Positions 43,867 through 53,298 are shown, numbered from the stretch's first letter. The stretch: 64,000 bases of DNA from Paraburkholderia megapolitana (GCF_007556815.1 NZ_CP041743.1:992001-1056000), one strand, 5' to 3'. Program-made: numbers and translations. Notes: a model not told the origin generated them from the letters alone.

Positions 43867-44040
43867 CAGTAAGGCGCCCGCGCATCGGGAAGGCATGAGC
43901 GACGCCGCCGACCCGCGATCGAAAAAAGTGAACACGATAGTCCGAAGAGGTCTTCGACCCGGCGCCGCGCCGTTTTACCATGTGCGCAGCGCAACCACTC
44001 GCCGCGTACCCCCCGTGCCCCGTTTTGCTCCGGAGACCCC

Positions 44041-44823
44041 ATGAGAAAAAATCTGCTCGCGCTCGCGGCCATCGTGGCCGCGCTTTGCGCCGGCGTCAGT
44101 CCCGCGGCGTTCGCGCGCGACCCCGGCGAAATCCGTCTCGGCATCGATCCGACTTACCCGCCGATGGATTTCAAGGCGCCCGACGGCAGCCTCAAAGGTT
44201 TCGACGTCGATCTCGGCAACGAGCTGTGCCGCCGGATGCACGCGAAATGCACTTGGGTCGAGATGGAGTTCTCGGGGATGATCCCCGCGCTGCAGGCACG
44301 CAAGATCGACGCGATCCTGTCGTCGATGGCGATCACCGACAAGCGCATGCAGACCATCGCGTTTTCGTCGAAGCTGTTCCAGTTCAAATCGCGTCTGATT
44401 GCGGCGCAGGGTTCGCCGCTCGCCGCCAATCCGGCCGCGCTCGCGGGCAAGCGCATCGGCGTGCAGACGGGCACGCAGTTCGAAACCTACGGGCTCGCGC
44501 ACTGGGCGCCGGGTGGCGCTCAGGTGATCGCGTACAAGAGCCAGGACCAGGTGTTCGAAGATCTGCGCAACGGCCGGCTCGACGGCGCGCTGCTCGGTTG
44601 GGTCGAAGCCGATATCGGCTTTCTGCGCACGCCGGCCGGCAAAGGTTTTGCGTTCGTCGGACCGCAGCTATCGATGGGCGACCACGGCACCGGCATCGGT
44701 CTGCGCAAGGACGACACCGCGTTGAAGGCCTCGCTCGACGACGCCATCGCGGCGATACGCAAAGACGGTACCTATAAGCAGATCGCGCAGCGTTACTTCG
44801 ATTTCGATCCGTACGGCGATTAA
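44041..44823 (+). CDS. Periplasmic amino-acid-binding protein of an ABC transporter
   Basis: A 260-residue family 3 solute-binding protein with a signal peptide (LLALAAIVAALCAGVSPAAFA). IRLGIDPTYPPMDFKAPDGSLKGFDVDLGNELCRRM and SSMAITDKRM are the signatures of lysine/arginine/ornithine or glutamine-type binders. No permease or ATPase gene adjoins it, so it must share a transporter encoded elsewhere. It lies 174 bases after the asparaginase gene and 35 before the M14 gene. Confidence 0.9.
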   Translation: MRKNLLALAAIVAALCAGVSPAAFARDPGEIRLGIDPTYPPMDFKAPDGSLKGFDVDLGNELCRRMHAKCTWVEMEFSGMIPALQARKIDAILSSMAITDKRMQTIAFSSKLFQFKSRLIAAQGSPLAANPAALAGKRIGVQTGTQFETYGLAHWAPGGAQVIAYKSQDQVFEDLRNGRLDGALLGWVEADIGFLRTPAGKGFAFVGPQLSMGDHGTGIGLRKDDTALKASLDDAIAAIRKDGTYKQIAQRYFDFDPYGD

Positions 44824-44858
44824 GTCACCGTTCATCTTCACTCCATTCCTCACACCTT

Positions 44859-45974
44859 ATGCGCCAGCACACCACTCCGCTTCTGTCGCCTGCCGTCGGC
44901 ACGCGGCGCGAAATCACGAGCTTCCATTTCGGCACGCCTGGCAACGGCGAGAAGATCTACATCCAGTCGTCGCTGCACGCGGACGAAACGCCGGCGATGC
45001 TCGTCAGCGTCCTGCTGCGCCGCCGTCTTGAGCAACTCGAAGCCGACGGCGCGCTTGCTTCTGAAATCGTGCTGGTGCCGGTCGCGAATCCGGTCGGACT
45101 CGCACAGTACGTGCTCGGACAATTCATCGGTCGCTTCGATCTGGCGAGCGGCAAGAACTTCAATCGACACTTCGTCGATCTGGCGAAACTCGCCGGCAAT
45201 GCGCGTGAGCAGTTCGGCGACGACGCGCAACGCAACAAGGCGCTCATCCGCAGCGTGCTGCGCGATGCGCTCGCCGCGCTTCAACCGCTAACGGAATACG
45301 AATCGCTGCAGCGCACGCTGCTTGCGTTGTCGGTGGATGCGGATGTCGTCATCGATCTGCATTGCTCGCTCGAAGCCGCGATGCATCTCTATACGAGCGA
45401 AGTGGCGTGGCCGGAGTTCGAGCCGCTCGCGCGCTATCTGGGCGCAGAAGCATCGCTGCTCGCCACCGACTCCGGTGGCCAGGCCTTCGACGAAGCACAC
45501 AGCCTGTGCTGGTGGACCTTGCAGCAGCATCTGCCGGAGGGCACGCCGCTCGCCACCGGCGCGATCGCGACGACGATCGAATGCCGTGGTCAGCGCGATG
45601 TGACCTACGAGATCGCGCAACAGGACGCTGACGCGATTGTTGAATTCCTGCGCGCGCGTGGTGCTATCCGCGGCACGGCTAAACCGCTGCCGCCGTTGCT
45701 GACACCCGCGACACCGCTCGCAGGCAGCGAGCAGTTCTACGCGCCGACGAGCGGCATCGTCGTGCATCGTGCGCCGATCGGCGCCACGATCCGCGCGGGC
45801 GATCCGTTATTCGACATTGTCGATCCGCTGACCGATGCGACGACCACGCTGCATAGTCATACCGATGGCGTGTTCTACATGCGTCGCGCGATCCGCTTCG
45901 CGACGGCAGGTGCGCCGCTCGGACGCGTGACGGGAACGCGGCCGATCCGTACCGGTGTGCTGCTGGGCGCGTAG
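44859..45974 (+). CDS. M14-type succinylglutamate desuccinylase/aspartoacylase-like enzyme
   Basis: A 371-residue zinc-dependent deacylase. HADETP supplies the His and Glu zinc ligands, DLHCSLEAAMHLY the second His, and TIECRGQRDV the catalytic Glu region. The C-terminal beta domain (YAPTSGIVVHRAPIGATIRAGDPLFDIVDP) resembles a lipoyl-like barrel found in this group. It would cut an N-acyl amino acid or similar amide. It follows the binding-protein gene by 35 bases, so the two are probably cotranscribed. Confidence 0.85.
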   Translation: MRQHTTPLLSPAVGTRREITSFHFGTPGNGEKIYIQSSLHADETPAMLVSVLLRRRLEQLEADGALASEIVLVPVANPVGLAQYVLGQFIGRFDLASGKNFNRHFVDLAKLAGNAREQFGDDAQRNKALIRSVLRDALAALQPLTEYESLQRTLLALSVDADVVIDLHCSLEAAMHLYTSEVAWPEFEPLARYLGAEASLLATDSGGQAFDEAHSLCWWTLQQHLPEGTPLATGAIATTIECRGQRDVTYEIAQQDADAIVEFLRARGAIRGTAKPLPPLLTPATPLAGSEQFYAPTSGIVVHRAPIGATIRAGDPLFDIVDPLTDATTTLHSHTDGVFYMRRAIRFATAGAPLGRVTGTRPIRTGVLLGA

Positions 45975-45982
45975 GTACGGTG

Positions 45983-46004
45983 CGACGCTTTGCGTGGAGC
46001 GTCG
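45983..46004 (+). terminator. Hairpin after the M14 gene
   Basis: CGACGCT and AGCGTCG form a 7-bp stem with an 8-base loop, nine bases past the stop. It lacks a T tract, so termination is uncertain. Confidence 0.35.
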
Positions 46005-46015
46005 AAACTCCGCTG

Positions 46016-46045
46016 AAAAAGCGCAAGCGGCGCACGCAGCGCTTG
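46016..46045 (-). terminator. Terminator of the DUF2252 gene
   Basis: Minus strand: CAAGCG (46040-46045) pairs with CGCTTG (46024-46029), then CGCTTTTT follows. It begins one base after the DUF2252 stop. Confidence 0.5.
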
Positions 46046-46046
46046 A

Positions 46047-47261
46047 TCAGGCCTTCACTTCGACCTTGAACGCACCGCCATCGAACGCATCGCAATAGGT
46101 CTTCCAGTCGGCGGCAATCTGCGTTTCGCACTGCGTGGCCAGTTCGATGAGCGGCAGTTGCCAGTCCTTGCGGCTACCGAAGGCGATCAGTTCGTCGGCA
46201 ATCGCCGATCCTTCGCGTCCGCCGCTGCGTAGCTGTGCCCATGCGCACAGTTCCGCCATGCTGTTGACCACCGCTTCGAGACGCGGCAGCTTGCCGTCCC
46301 AACTGCTCAGCGCAACGCGATCTTCCGACGGCTGCAAACCGCGCAGCACATAGGGCCGCTTTTCGTGCTCGACGGAGTGCAGGAATGCCTGCGATACCGC
46401 CTGCACACGGTGCTGAACCGCGACCACGCGCTGCGCTTCGCTTGCCCATTTCGGCTGCTTCGTCTTCACATGCGGCACCACCGATGAAGGCAGCGCCTGC
46501 TTCAGATCGAGCAGATAGTTGCCGTCGGGCGAGCCCTTGCCTTCCACCAGCATCACGTAGCGATCCACGCCGAGACTGCCCGTACCCGCGATACGTCGCG
46601 CGACATCGAGCACGCGGTAAAACCCCGGCGTTTCCAGATGGCTCGCGAAATCGTCCATGAAGGCCGTGACTTTCTCGCGGGTGCTGTCGTCGACGGGCAA
46701 AGCCTTCTTGCCGTCGATACGCAACACGCGGCGCTTGCCCTTCAACTCGCAACGCCGGTTCAGATAATCGACGCGTGTGCGCGCGTGCAGCGCATCGAAC
46801 AGATCGCGGACCATACCCGTCGAGGTTTCCTCTTCGATCCAGCGCGCCTTGCCGACGGAAAGCGCCGCCGCATAGGCATCGACCGCGGTATGGCAAAGCG
46901 CAAGCGCTTCAGCCCGGCTCACGTTCAGATCGCTGGCGCCGACCAGCACGCTAGTAAGCAGACGAATCAGTTCGAACAGGCTCGGTGCAAGACATGCCTC
47001 GTCGAAATCGTTGATGTCGAAGTAGATCAGCCCGTTGTCGCCCTTGTAGCTGCCGAAATTCTCCAGATGCATGTCGCCGCAGATCCACACGGTGGGCGAG
47101 GTATCGAGCACGCTGCCGGCTGGCAGGCGTGCATAGAATAGATGGCACGTGCCACGCAGAAAGACGAACGGCGACGTGCGCATGAGCTTGTATTTCATGG
47201 CGAGCCGTTCGGGGTCGCGCCCGGTGTTGAATGCTGCAATTTGCTGTGCGATGTCGATCAT
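46047..47261 (-). CDS. DUF2252 family protein
   Basis: A 404-residue protein of the DUF2252 family, recognisable from FVFLRGTCHLFYARLP, WICGDMHLENFGSYKG and YFDINDFDEACLAP. The HLENFG and DINDFDE segments resemble the catalytic and metal-binding loops of kinase-like folds, so phosphotransfer is possible but unproven. It stands alone and diverges from the molybdenum-type cluster. The start at 47261 is the only good ATG. Confidence 0.85.
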   Translation of the reverse strand: MIDIAQQIAAFNTGRDPERLAMKYKLMRTSPFVFLRGTCHLFYARLPAGSVLDTSPTVWICGDMHLENFGSYKGDNGLIYFDINDFDEACLAPSLFELIRLLTSVLVGASDLNVSRAEALALCHTAVDAYAAALSVGKARWIEEETSTGMVRDLFDALHARTRVDYLNRRCELKGKRRVLRIDGKKALPVDDSTREKVTAFMDDFASHLETPGFYRVLDVARRIAGTGSLGVDRYVMLVEGKGSPDGNYLLDLKQALPSSVVPHVKTKQPKWASEAQRVVAVQHRVQAVSQAFLHSVEHEKRPYVLRGLQPSEDRVALSSWDGKLPRLEAVVNSMAELCAWAQLRSGGREGSAIADELIAFGSRKDWQLPLIELATQCETQIAADWKTYCDAFDGGAFKVEVKA

Positions 47262-47470
47262 GGTTGCTCTGCCTGCGTGTTCGTGGGCCGATCGGCCCGT
47301 TGCGCCCGTTGTGCGTGTTCGATGCGCGCCTATACACCGCTATACGCGCCACGCGAGGGACCATATCACGGCTGCCTGTGCGCAAGCTTTCAGGTTCCCG
47401 GTACACTCGTGGCCTATCTTTAACCGAGGCCCGCTCGCTTTCGACAGCGGCCTTATCTGTGGAGACCACC

Positions 47471-47899
47471 ATGCGAACCAGTGCCCGTAACCATTTTGTC
47501 GGTCAGGTGACCGAGGTCAAGACCGGCGCAGTCAACGACGAAATCGCGCTGCGCACCCAGGACGGCCTCGAAATCGTCGCCGTCATCACGCACGGCAGCG
47601 CGACGTCGCTTGGGCTGGCGGCCGGCAAACCGGCCTTCGCGCTCGTCAAGGCTTCGTCGGTAATCGTGATGGTCGATGCCACCAGCAGCAGCGTGTCGGC
47701 ACGCAACTACATCGCCGGCACGGTGGCGTCGGTGACGAAGGGCGCCGTTAACGCCGAAGTCATCATCGCCGCACCGGGTGGCGCCCAGATCGCGGCGATC
47801 GTCACGAACGACAGCGTCGACCGGCTCGGGCTCGCAAGCGGCAAACCGGCGGCGGCGATCTTCAAGGCGTCGAGCGTGATCATCGGCGTCGATCAGTAA
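47471..47899 (+). CDS. Di-Mop (TOBE-domain) molybdate/tungstate-binding protein
   Basis: A 142-residue protein of two Mop domains: ARNHFVGQVTEVKTGAVNDEIAL...ALVKASSVIVMVD and ARNYIAGTVASVTKGAVNAEVII...IFKASSVIIGVD. Such molbindins oligomerise and store oxyanions of molybdenum or tungsten. GGAGA precedes the ATG. It opens a run of same-strand genes with molybdenum links (Moco domain, NifQ, ModE-type HTH). Confidence 0.92.
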   Translation: MRTSARNHFVGQVTEVKTGAVNDEIALRTQDGLEIVAVITHGSATSLGLAAGKPAFALVKASSVIVMVDATSSSVSARNYIAGTVASVTKGAVNAEVIIAAPGGAQIAAIVTNDSVDRLGLASGKPAAAIFKASSVIIGVDQ

Positions 47900-47957
47900 G
47901 CACGCGGCGGAGAACGTCGCTCTGGAGTGCTAGAATCGCCGCGTTCATCCGCCCATC

Positions 47958-48374
47958 ATGACGACTCCACACTCCCGCAACCGCATGACCGCATGGCTTG
48001 GCCTCGTCGCCATGTGGTTCATCGTGTTCGCGCCGGTCGTGAGTCAGTTGCTGGTTTCGCAACGCGCGAACGAACCCATCGCCGCACTCTGTTCCGCCCT
48101 GCAGCCGCGCAACCTCAGTGCGGCAATCGGTCACACCGGTAATATCGGTGACAACGACCCGGCGCCGGTTCATTTGAGCCATGACGATGCCTTCGGTGCA
48201 TGTGGCTATTGTCATCTGCTCGCACATCACGTCGCCATGCCGACGCTGGCGGCCACCACGCCGCCGGCCGCCTTCGCGATTGCCGGCACTGCGCCGCCCG
48301 CCCTCTCCACCCGCTTCACGCCACTCGGTGCGTTCCCGTCCGGACGTCCCAGAGACCCGCCTGCCGTTTCCTGA
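47958..48374 (+). CDS. DUF2946 family membrane-associated protein
   Basis: A 138-residue protein: one N-terminal hydrophobic segment (AWLGLVAMWFIVFAPVVSQLLV), then a His/Cys-rich region (HDDAFGACGYCHLLAHHVAMP) and a Pro/Ala-rich tail. DUF2946 proteins usually lie beside metal uptake or PepSY genes, and the His/Cys cluster would suit metal binding. It precedes the PepSY gene by 83 bases, where a GGAGG-like site lies just before that start. Confidence 0.8.
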   Translation: MTTPHSRNRMTAWLGLVAMWFIVFAPVVSQLLVSQRANEPIAALCSALQPRNLSAAIGHTGNIGDNDPAPVHLSHDDAFGACGYCHLLAHHVAMPTLAATTPPAAFAIAGTAPPALSTRFTPLGAFPSGRPRDPPAVS

Positions 48375-48457
48375 CCGTCATTGTTTCTGATCGCGTATTT
48401 CGTCGCACCCGCTAAAGGGAGCGCGCGATCGGCTGTTCAATGTTTCAGGAGGATTGA

Positions 48458-49945
48458 ATGTCCACCACCATCGCTCAACCCGCGACCTCAGCGACAGGCG
48501 CGGCAAATGCCGGCTACCGGACGCTCTGGCGCTGGCACTTTTACGCGGGCCTCTTTGTGATGCCCTTTCTCGTGGTGCTTGCGATCACCGGCACGTTGTA
48601 CTGTTTCCAGCCGCAGATCGAGCCGCTGCTTTATCCGCAGCGTCTGATCGTCGCACCGCAAACCACACCCCGCCTAGCCGAAGACGCGCTGCTTGCGAAT
48701 GCACGCAAAGCGATGCCGGCAGACGCGCGCGCGGTCACCGCCGTGATTGCGAGTGCACCGGATCGCAGCACCGAGTTCATCTTCCGTCTCGCCGATGGAG
48801 AGAAACAGAGCGTCTATCTGAACCCGTATAGCGGCGCAGTATTAGGCACGCTGAGCGTCGAGCATCGTTTCATGCAGGTCGACCGGATGCTTCACCGCAA
48901 ACTGCTGCTCGGCAAACCGGGCGAGCTGCTGATGGAACTGGCCGCCTGCTGGACGCTGGTGATGATCGGCACCGGTATCGCCCTCTGGTGGCCACGCGAG
49001 AAAACGACGGCGCGCGCGGCACTGGTGCCGCGCTTTACGCTCAAAGGGCGCGCACTGTGGAAGAACGTTCACGCCGTGATGGGCATCTGGCTCGGGCTCG
49101 GTGCGGTCGTGTTCGTGCTGAGCGGCCTGCCCTGGACGGGCTCGTGGGGCAAGCAGTTCAAGGCGCTCGCGAACGCCGCGAATCTCGGCTCGCCGCCGGG
49201 CACGTGGGGCGGCCTGGCGCTGCGCTCCGTCATGCCTGGCGTTCCTGCAGAGCGCGAGCCCACCGCCGGCGGCACGACTGAAGCGCACGCAGGACACGAC
49301 ACCCAGGACGGGAAAATGGCTTCGATGCCGGGCATGGTGATGGACGATCTGCCCTTGCCGCAGACGCCATGGGCGGTCGGCAACACTCCCGTGCCGGCCT
49401 CCGCCGATGCACGCCCGGCGCAGACACTGCCGCTACCGCTCGATCGCGTTGTCGCGCTGGCGGCTTCGCTAGGTGTGTCGAGTGGCTACAACATCGTGCT
49501 GCCCGACTCCGCGACCGGGGTCTACACCGTTTCGTACTTTCCCGGCAATCCTCAAGATGAGCGCACGTTGTACGTCGATCAGTACAGCGGCGCCGTGTTG
49601 AGAGATATCCGCTACAGCGACTACGGTGCGGTGTCGAAGGCCGTGTCGTACGGCACGTCGTTGCATATGGGCCGCTATTTCGGCGTTGCCAATCAGATCC
49701 TCTGCACGGCGATCTCGCTAGGGCTCGCGGGTATGGCCGTTACCGGCTGCGTAATGTGGTGGAAACGCCGGCCGCAACGCACGCTCGGCGCGCCTTCACG
49801 CGAACGTGCCGCGCCGCCGATGTTCGGCTGGAAAACCGGCCTCGTTTTGCTCGGCATCGTCTTTCCATTGATGGGCGCAACGCTGCTGGCCGTGTGGATC
49901 GCCGACCGGATGATCTTTTGCCGCTTCACGCGACAAGTTGCCTGA
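48458..49945 (+). CDS. PepSY-domain transmembrane protein
   Basis: A 495-residue membrane protein. FYAGLFVMPFLVVLAITGTLYCF is the first of four or five helices, followed by PepSY-type periplasmic segments (VYLNPYSGAVLGTLSVEHRFMQVDRMLHR and TLYVDQYSGAVLRDIRYSDYG). Conserved His lie next to helices (LWRWHFYAG, VDRMLHRKLL, WKNVHAVMG), a pattern seen in heme-binding iron-reductase-like PepSY proteins. A His/Met-rich stretch (HAGHDTQDGKMASMPGMVMDD) between helices could bind copper or another metal. AGGAGG precedes the ATG. Confidence 0.87.
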   Translation: MSTTIAQPATSATGAANAGYRTLWRWHFYAGLFVMPFLVVLAITGTLYCFQPQIEPLLYPQRLIVAPQTTPRLAEDALLANARKAMPADARAVTAVIASAPDRSTEFIFRLADGEKQSVYLNPYSGAVLGTLSVEHRFMQVDRMLHRKLLLGKPGELLMELAACWTLVMIGTGIALWWPREKTTARAALVPRFTLKGRALWKNVHAVMGIWLGLGAVVFVLSGLPWTGSWGKQFKALANAANLGSPPGTWGGLALRSVMPGVPAEREPTAGGTTEAHAGHDTQDGKMASMPGMVMDDLPLPQTPWAVGNTPVPASADARPAQTLPLPLDRVVALAASLGVSSGYNIVLPDSATGVYTVSYFPGNPQDERTLYVDQYSGAVLRDIRYSDYGAVSKAVSYGTSLHMGRYFGVANQILCTAISLGLAGMAVTGCVMWWKRRPQRTLGAPSRERAAPPMFGWKTGLVLLGIVFPLMGATLLAVWIADRMIFCRFTRQVA

Positions 49946-49958
49946 CCTGGAGGCACAT

Positions 49959-50141
49959 ATGAAACGGGAACCTCGTTCGATTGTTGAACTGATCCTTCGC
50001 TACAAAACGCACCTGAACATCGGCGCTTTCCTCGCGGTCGCCTTGTGGGTTGCATGGATCGCGTGGATGACGCGCCCTGGCGATGTCGATTTACCTGCTT
50101 CGGGAAGCGGTCCGATCTGCTGCATGCGTCAGGTGCGCTGA
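49959..50141 (+). CDS. Small single-span membrane protein
   Basis: A 60-residue protein with one hydrophobic helix (HLNIGAFLAVALWVAWIAWMT) and a C-terminal CC pair. GGAGG precedes the ATG at 49959, 13 bases after the PepSY stop, so it is cotranscribed. I recognise no family; it is probably a small partner of the PepSY protein. Confidence 0.65.
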   Translation: MKREPRSIVELILRYKTHLNIGAFLAVALWVAWIAWMTRPGDVDLPASGSGPICCMRQVR

Positions 50142-50307
50142 CGACGTAAGCGGGTGCGGGCTGCGCTTCACACCCGCCGTGCGCGATACGCAAACCGCTA
50201 TGACGGGTATCGCATGTCGCCGCACGGCGATCTTCCGCGTCCGCGCGTAATATATCGACGCATACAGCGACGAACCGGCCGGCTGCTCCGGCCCGTGAGG
50301 AACGACG

Positions 50308-50808
50308 ATGAGTCCAGCAGACACGGCGACCGGCACGGCCGCCCCAGCAACCGACACGACCGGCAGCGCCGTGTCGCTGACGGGCGACGTCGTTTCCGCA
50401 CAGTCGTTCTCGCTCGAGCAGTTGCGGCAACTGCCCAGCGTGCTCGCCCAACCGTTCGATCTACGCTGCTTTACGACCAACCGCTTTATCCGTCCCGTCG
50501 ACCGTTATCGGGGCGTGCTGCTGAAAGATCTGATCGCCCAGGCCGGTCTGCGTTGCGAAGAGCCCGGCGATTTCAAACGGATGATCGTCATCGCGGTTGC
50601 GCACGATGGTTATGCGGTCACATTCTCGTGGCACGAACTCTTTAATACGCCGATCGGCGAGCAGGCGTTGATCGCGCACGAGTGTGGCGACCAGCCGCTC
50701 GCCGTCGAGGACGGTGCACCGATCCTGTTCTCTGGTGCCGATACGTTGCCGGCGCCGCGCCATGTGAAGCGGCTTGCGCGCATCATCGTGCGGACGGTTC
50801 AGCTGTAG
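50308..50808 (+). CDS. Molybdopterin-domain oxidoreductase-like protein (sulfite oxidase fold)
   Basis: A 166-residue protein matching a single sulfite-oxidase-type Moco domain: SLTGDVVSAQSFSLEQLRQLPS, FDLRCFTTN (the Cys where the Mo-ligating Cys is expected), YRGVLLKDLIAQAG, and GDQPLAVEDGAPILFSG. It has no signal peptide or dimerisation domain. It may bind Moco, or be a minimal cytoplasmic form. Its place in front of NifQ suits a molybdenum role. Confidence 0.82.
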   Translation: MSPADTATGTAAPATDTTGSAVSLTGDVVSAQSFSLEQLRQLPSVLAQPFDLRCFTTNRFIRPVDRYRGVLLKDLIAQAGLRCEEPGDFKRMIVIAVAHDGYAVTFSWHELFNTPIGEQALIAHECGDQPLAVEDGAPILFSGADTLPAPRHVKRLARIIVRTVQL

Positions 50809-50864
50809 ATCGTGCGGGCTCAGTCCGTTCGACGTTGCATGCATACGCCCGGGGCACCTACACC

Positions 50865-51476
50865 ATGACCGACTCCGCGCCTCTCGATCGCCACGCGCTA
50901 CCGCACGACATCGAGCGTGCGTGTATTGCGCGTGCCGCGGAACTCTCGGCACACGCGGATTCAAACCACGCTAACGACACGTATCTGTTCGCGCGTCTCG
51001 TCGCGGCACGCGAAGTCCGCGGCGAATCGATGCTGCTCGGCCTTACACCGGCCGACATGCACGCACTGTTCCAGCGCCACTTTCCTCATGCCGCACCGCT
51101 CGTTCCGCCGGCGTGTAGAGCACTTGCAAGTAACCCCGCTCACGCGACGTTTGTCGACTCACTCACGCACCTGCTACTCACCCACGTCCCGCCATCAATC
51201 GATACCAACGACGCCCAATGCATCGCCGCCATCGTCGCGCATGCGTGCCTGCGACCCGATCATCTCTGGCGCGACCTCGGCCTGAGCGGTCGCGACGACG
51301 TCACCGCGATGCTGACGCGTTACTTTCCGGCGCTGGTCGCACGCAACGTCGAGAACCTGCGCTGGAAGAAATTTCTGGCACGCGAACTGGCGCTATCGAC
51401 CGGCGCAGTGCCGGGACCCGCGCCCGGTTGCCCCGGCTGCGAGGATTTCCGGCACTGCTTCCCCGATGGTCGCTAA
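50865..51476 (+). CDS. NifQ-family protein
   Basis: A 203-residue protein with the NifQ C-terminus: C189, C192 and C198 form C-x2-C-x5-C (GCPGCEDFRHCF). NifQ normally has a fourth Cys five residues before the first, and here that position is Gly. NifQ carries a Mo-Fe-S cluster and donates molybdenum to the nitrogenase cofactor. No nif structural genes are in the window, so the role here may be general molybdenum delivery. The ATG at 50865 is the first sensible start. Confidence 0.82.
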   Translation: MTDSAPLDRHALPHDIERACIARAAELSAHADSNHANDTYLFARLVAAREVRGESMLLGLTPADMHALFQRHFPHAAPLVPPACRALASNPAHATFVDSLTHLLLTHVPPSIDTNDAQCIAAIVAHACLRPDHLWRDLGLSGRDDVTAMLTRYFPALVARNVENLRWKKFLARELALSTGAVPGPAPGCPGCEDFRHCFPDGR

Positions 51477-51539
51477 ACCTGCCAGTTAACCTGCTCGCAC
51501 CGCACAGCGCCGCCAATCGCATCGTGTATGCTTGCTCGC

Positions 51540-51926
51540 ATGGCTAAACCCACCAACGATCCGAAGATTCCGGCCACCGCAAAACCCGAGGTCCGCTTCC
51601 GCATGCGTATCCAGCAGGCGGATACGATCGCACTCGGTCCGGGCAAGGTTGCGCTGCTCGAAGCCGTGCGCGAACACGGTTCGATCTCGGCGGCGGCACG
51701 CAGCCTGAAGATGTCGTACCGGCGCGCATGGCTGCTGATGGATGAGCTGAACCGCTCGTTGAAGTCGCCAGCCACCGTCTCCGAGCACGGCGGCCAGAGC
51801 GGCGGCGGCAGTGTGTTGACGCCGGTCGGCGAAGAGATCATTCGCCTGTATCGCGACATCGAAAACCAGGCTTATACGGTCTGCTCCGAACAGATCGCCG
51901 CATTGACGCGGTTTATCAAACGCTGA
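51540..51926 (+). CDS. ModE-type N-terminal HTH regulator
   Basis: A 128-residue protein with the ModE DNA-binding fold: LGPGKVALLEAVREHGSISAAARSLKMSYRRAWLLMDELN. It lacks the two Mop domains that bind molybdate in full ModE; the separate di-Mop protein at 47471-47899 could supply them, which is only a suggestion. It follows NifQ by 63 bases. The in-frame ATG at 51528 is an alternative start. Confidence 0.9.
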   Translation: MAKPTNDPKIPATAKPEVRFRMRIQQADTIALGPGKVALLEAVREHGSISAAARSLKMSYRRAWLLMDELNRSLKSPATVSEHGGQSGGGSVLTPVGEEIIRLYRDIENQAYTVCSEQIAALTRFIKR

Positions 51927-51949
51927 GATTGAGAACGACTGGGCTGTGC

Positions 51950-53298
51950 TCAGCCGTGCCGCAGGCAGAATCGCGACGCAGGCGGCTGGCCCGTCGTGTC
52001 GCGCTCAGCCGTCCGCGTCAGCCATTCGACGAAGCTCGCCACGCTCGCGGTCCGCAACGGAAAGTACACAACCTGGTGACGCTCGCACACCCGCTTGAGC
52101 ATGTTCATCGAATCGTGATCGATGCAATCGACCGGAAACACAACGTGATCCGCGCCCGGTAACGCCGCGGCCAGCAACCCCTTGCGATCCTCGACGCCGC
52201 CATCGTGCACGGTCAGCACCGCCCCGCCGTTTCGACGATGCGCCGGATTACCGCATTCGATCCCGGCCGGCCGCCCACATAGACAATGCGCTTGCCCTCC
52301 AGCCCCGTGAACTGCGGACGGCCGGATGCGGCGGCATCGGTTGGTTCGGCGGCGCTGGCCTGCAGCGTGCGCTCCATGGCGTGAGCTTCGGCCTGCACGG
52401 TCTTGAGCAACGCGAGCGTTTCGTCGAGTGTCGCGCGCAATACGGTTACGCGCTCCTGCTCGTCGGCAGCGCGCTGTTCGGCGGCTTCGCGGCGGCTCGT
52501 ATGCAGCGCGAGACGCGCATCGCGGGCGGCGAGCGCGTCGCGCAGCGTGGCGACTTCGGCTTCGCGTGCGGTGTCATCAGCGGGGCGCGGTTGACGCGCC
52601 TGTGTCTCTAGCTGAGCGATCTGCGCGGTCAGTTCGCGCGTCTGTGTGTCGTGCCGCGTGCTCATCTCGTGCAGACGACTCTGCTGGCGCTCGACCTTGC
52701 TGCGTAGCTCAGCGTTCTCTTCCTCCAGCGCCACGAGCCGCCGAATGTCCGCGCGATTGGCGGCGCCGACCAGATGCGACAGCATGTGCAGTTCGCCGAA
52801 TGCCGCCTGACGGATGTCGAGCGTCGCCTGCGGATGCGTGATCAGCGCCCAATATGCAGGCGGAATATCGCCACTGGCGAGCGCCTCGTTCCATAGCGCG
52901 AGCACTGCCTGCGGATCGGTCGCCTTGTCGAAACGGCGGATCGTCGTCGCATAGCGCTCGTCGAGCGCCTTGTGCAGCGCCTTGCCGCCTTCACCGCCTT
53001 CGATAGCCAGTTCGACGGCCGCGTGATGGATTTCGAGGTCGGTGGCGTGCTGCCGGTCCAATGCCTTGAAACGCGGCACCAGCTTGCGTAGTTCGTGCGT
53101 GCTCAGACACGTGCCGATCACCGAGCAATGCAGGTGCGAATCGAGCTCCGAAAGCCGCGTACGGCGTTTCGGGGAATGAGTCTGGGAGCGGGTAGAAGGC
53201 GCGCAGCATGCGTCGCCGTGGCGCGGGTAGCTACCGGCGCTGTCGTTGAGCTGACCGAGGCCCGGCGTGCGGGCAAGACGAAACGGAGGAGCCTGCAT
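51950..53298 (-). pseudogene. DUF2325 protein gene broken by a one-base frameshift
   Basis: The 5' frame (53298 down to 52213) encodes the DUF2325 N-terminus (SELDSHLHCSVIGTCLSTHELRKL), a long coiled coil and IVYVGGRPGSNAVIRRIVETAG, then a premature stop. The next frame (52219 down to 51950) continues exactly where the domain should: TVHDGGVEDRKGLLAAALPGADHVVFPVDCIDHDSMNMLKRVCERHQ. Adding one G within the G4 run at 52222-52225 restores a single frame of about 448 residues. The gene is therefore interrupted by a deletion or the sequence has a homopolymer error. It converges on the ModE-type gene. Confidence 0.8.

Noticed and set aside
50865..51476. Part of a nitrogen-fixation island
   Set aside because: Only NifQ is present; no nifHDK, nifENB or other nif genes appear in the window.
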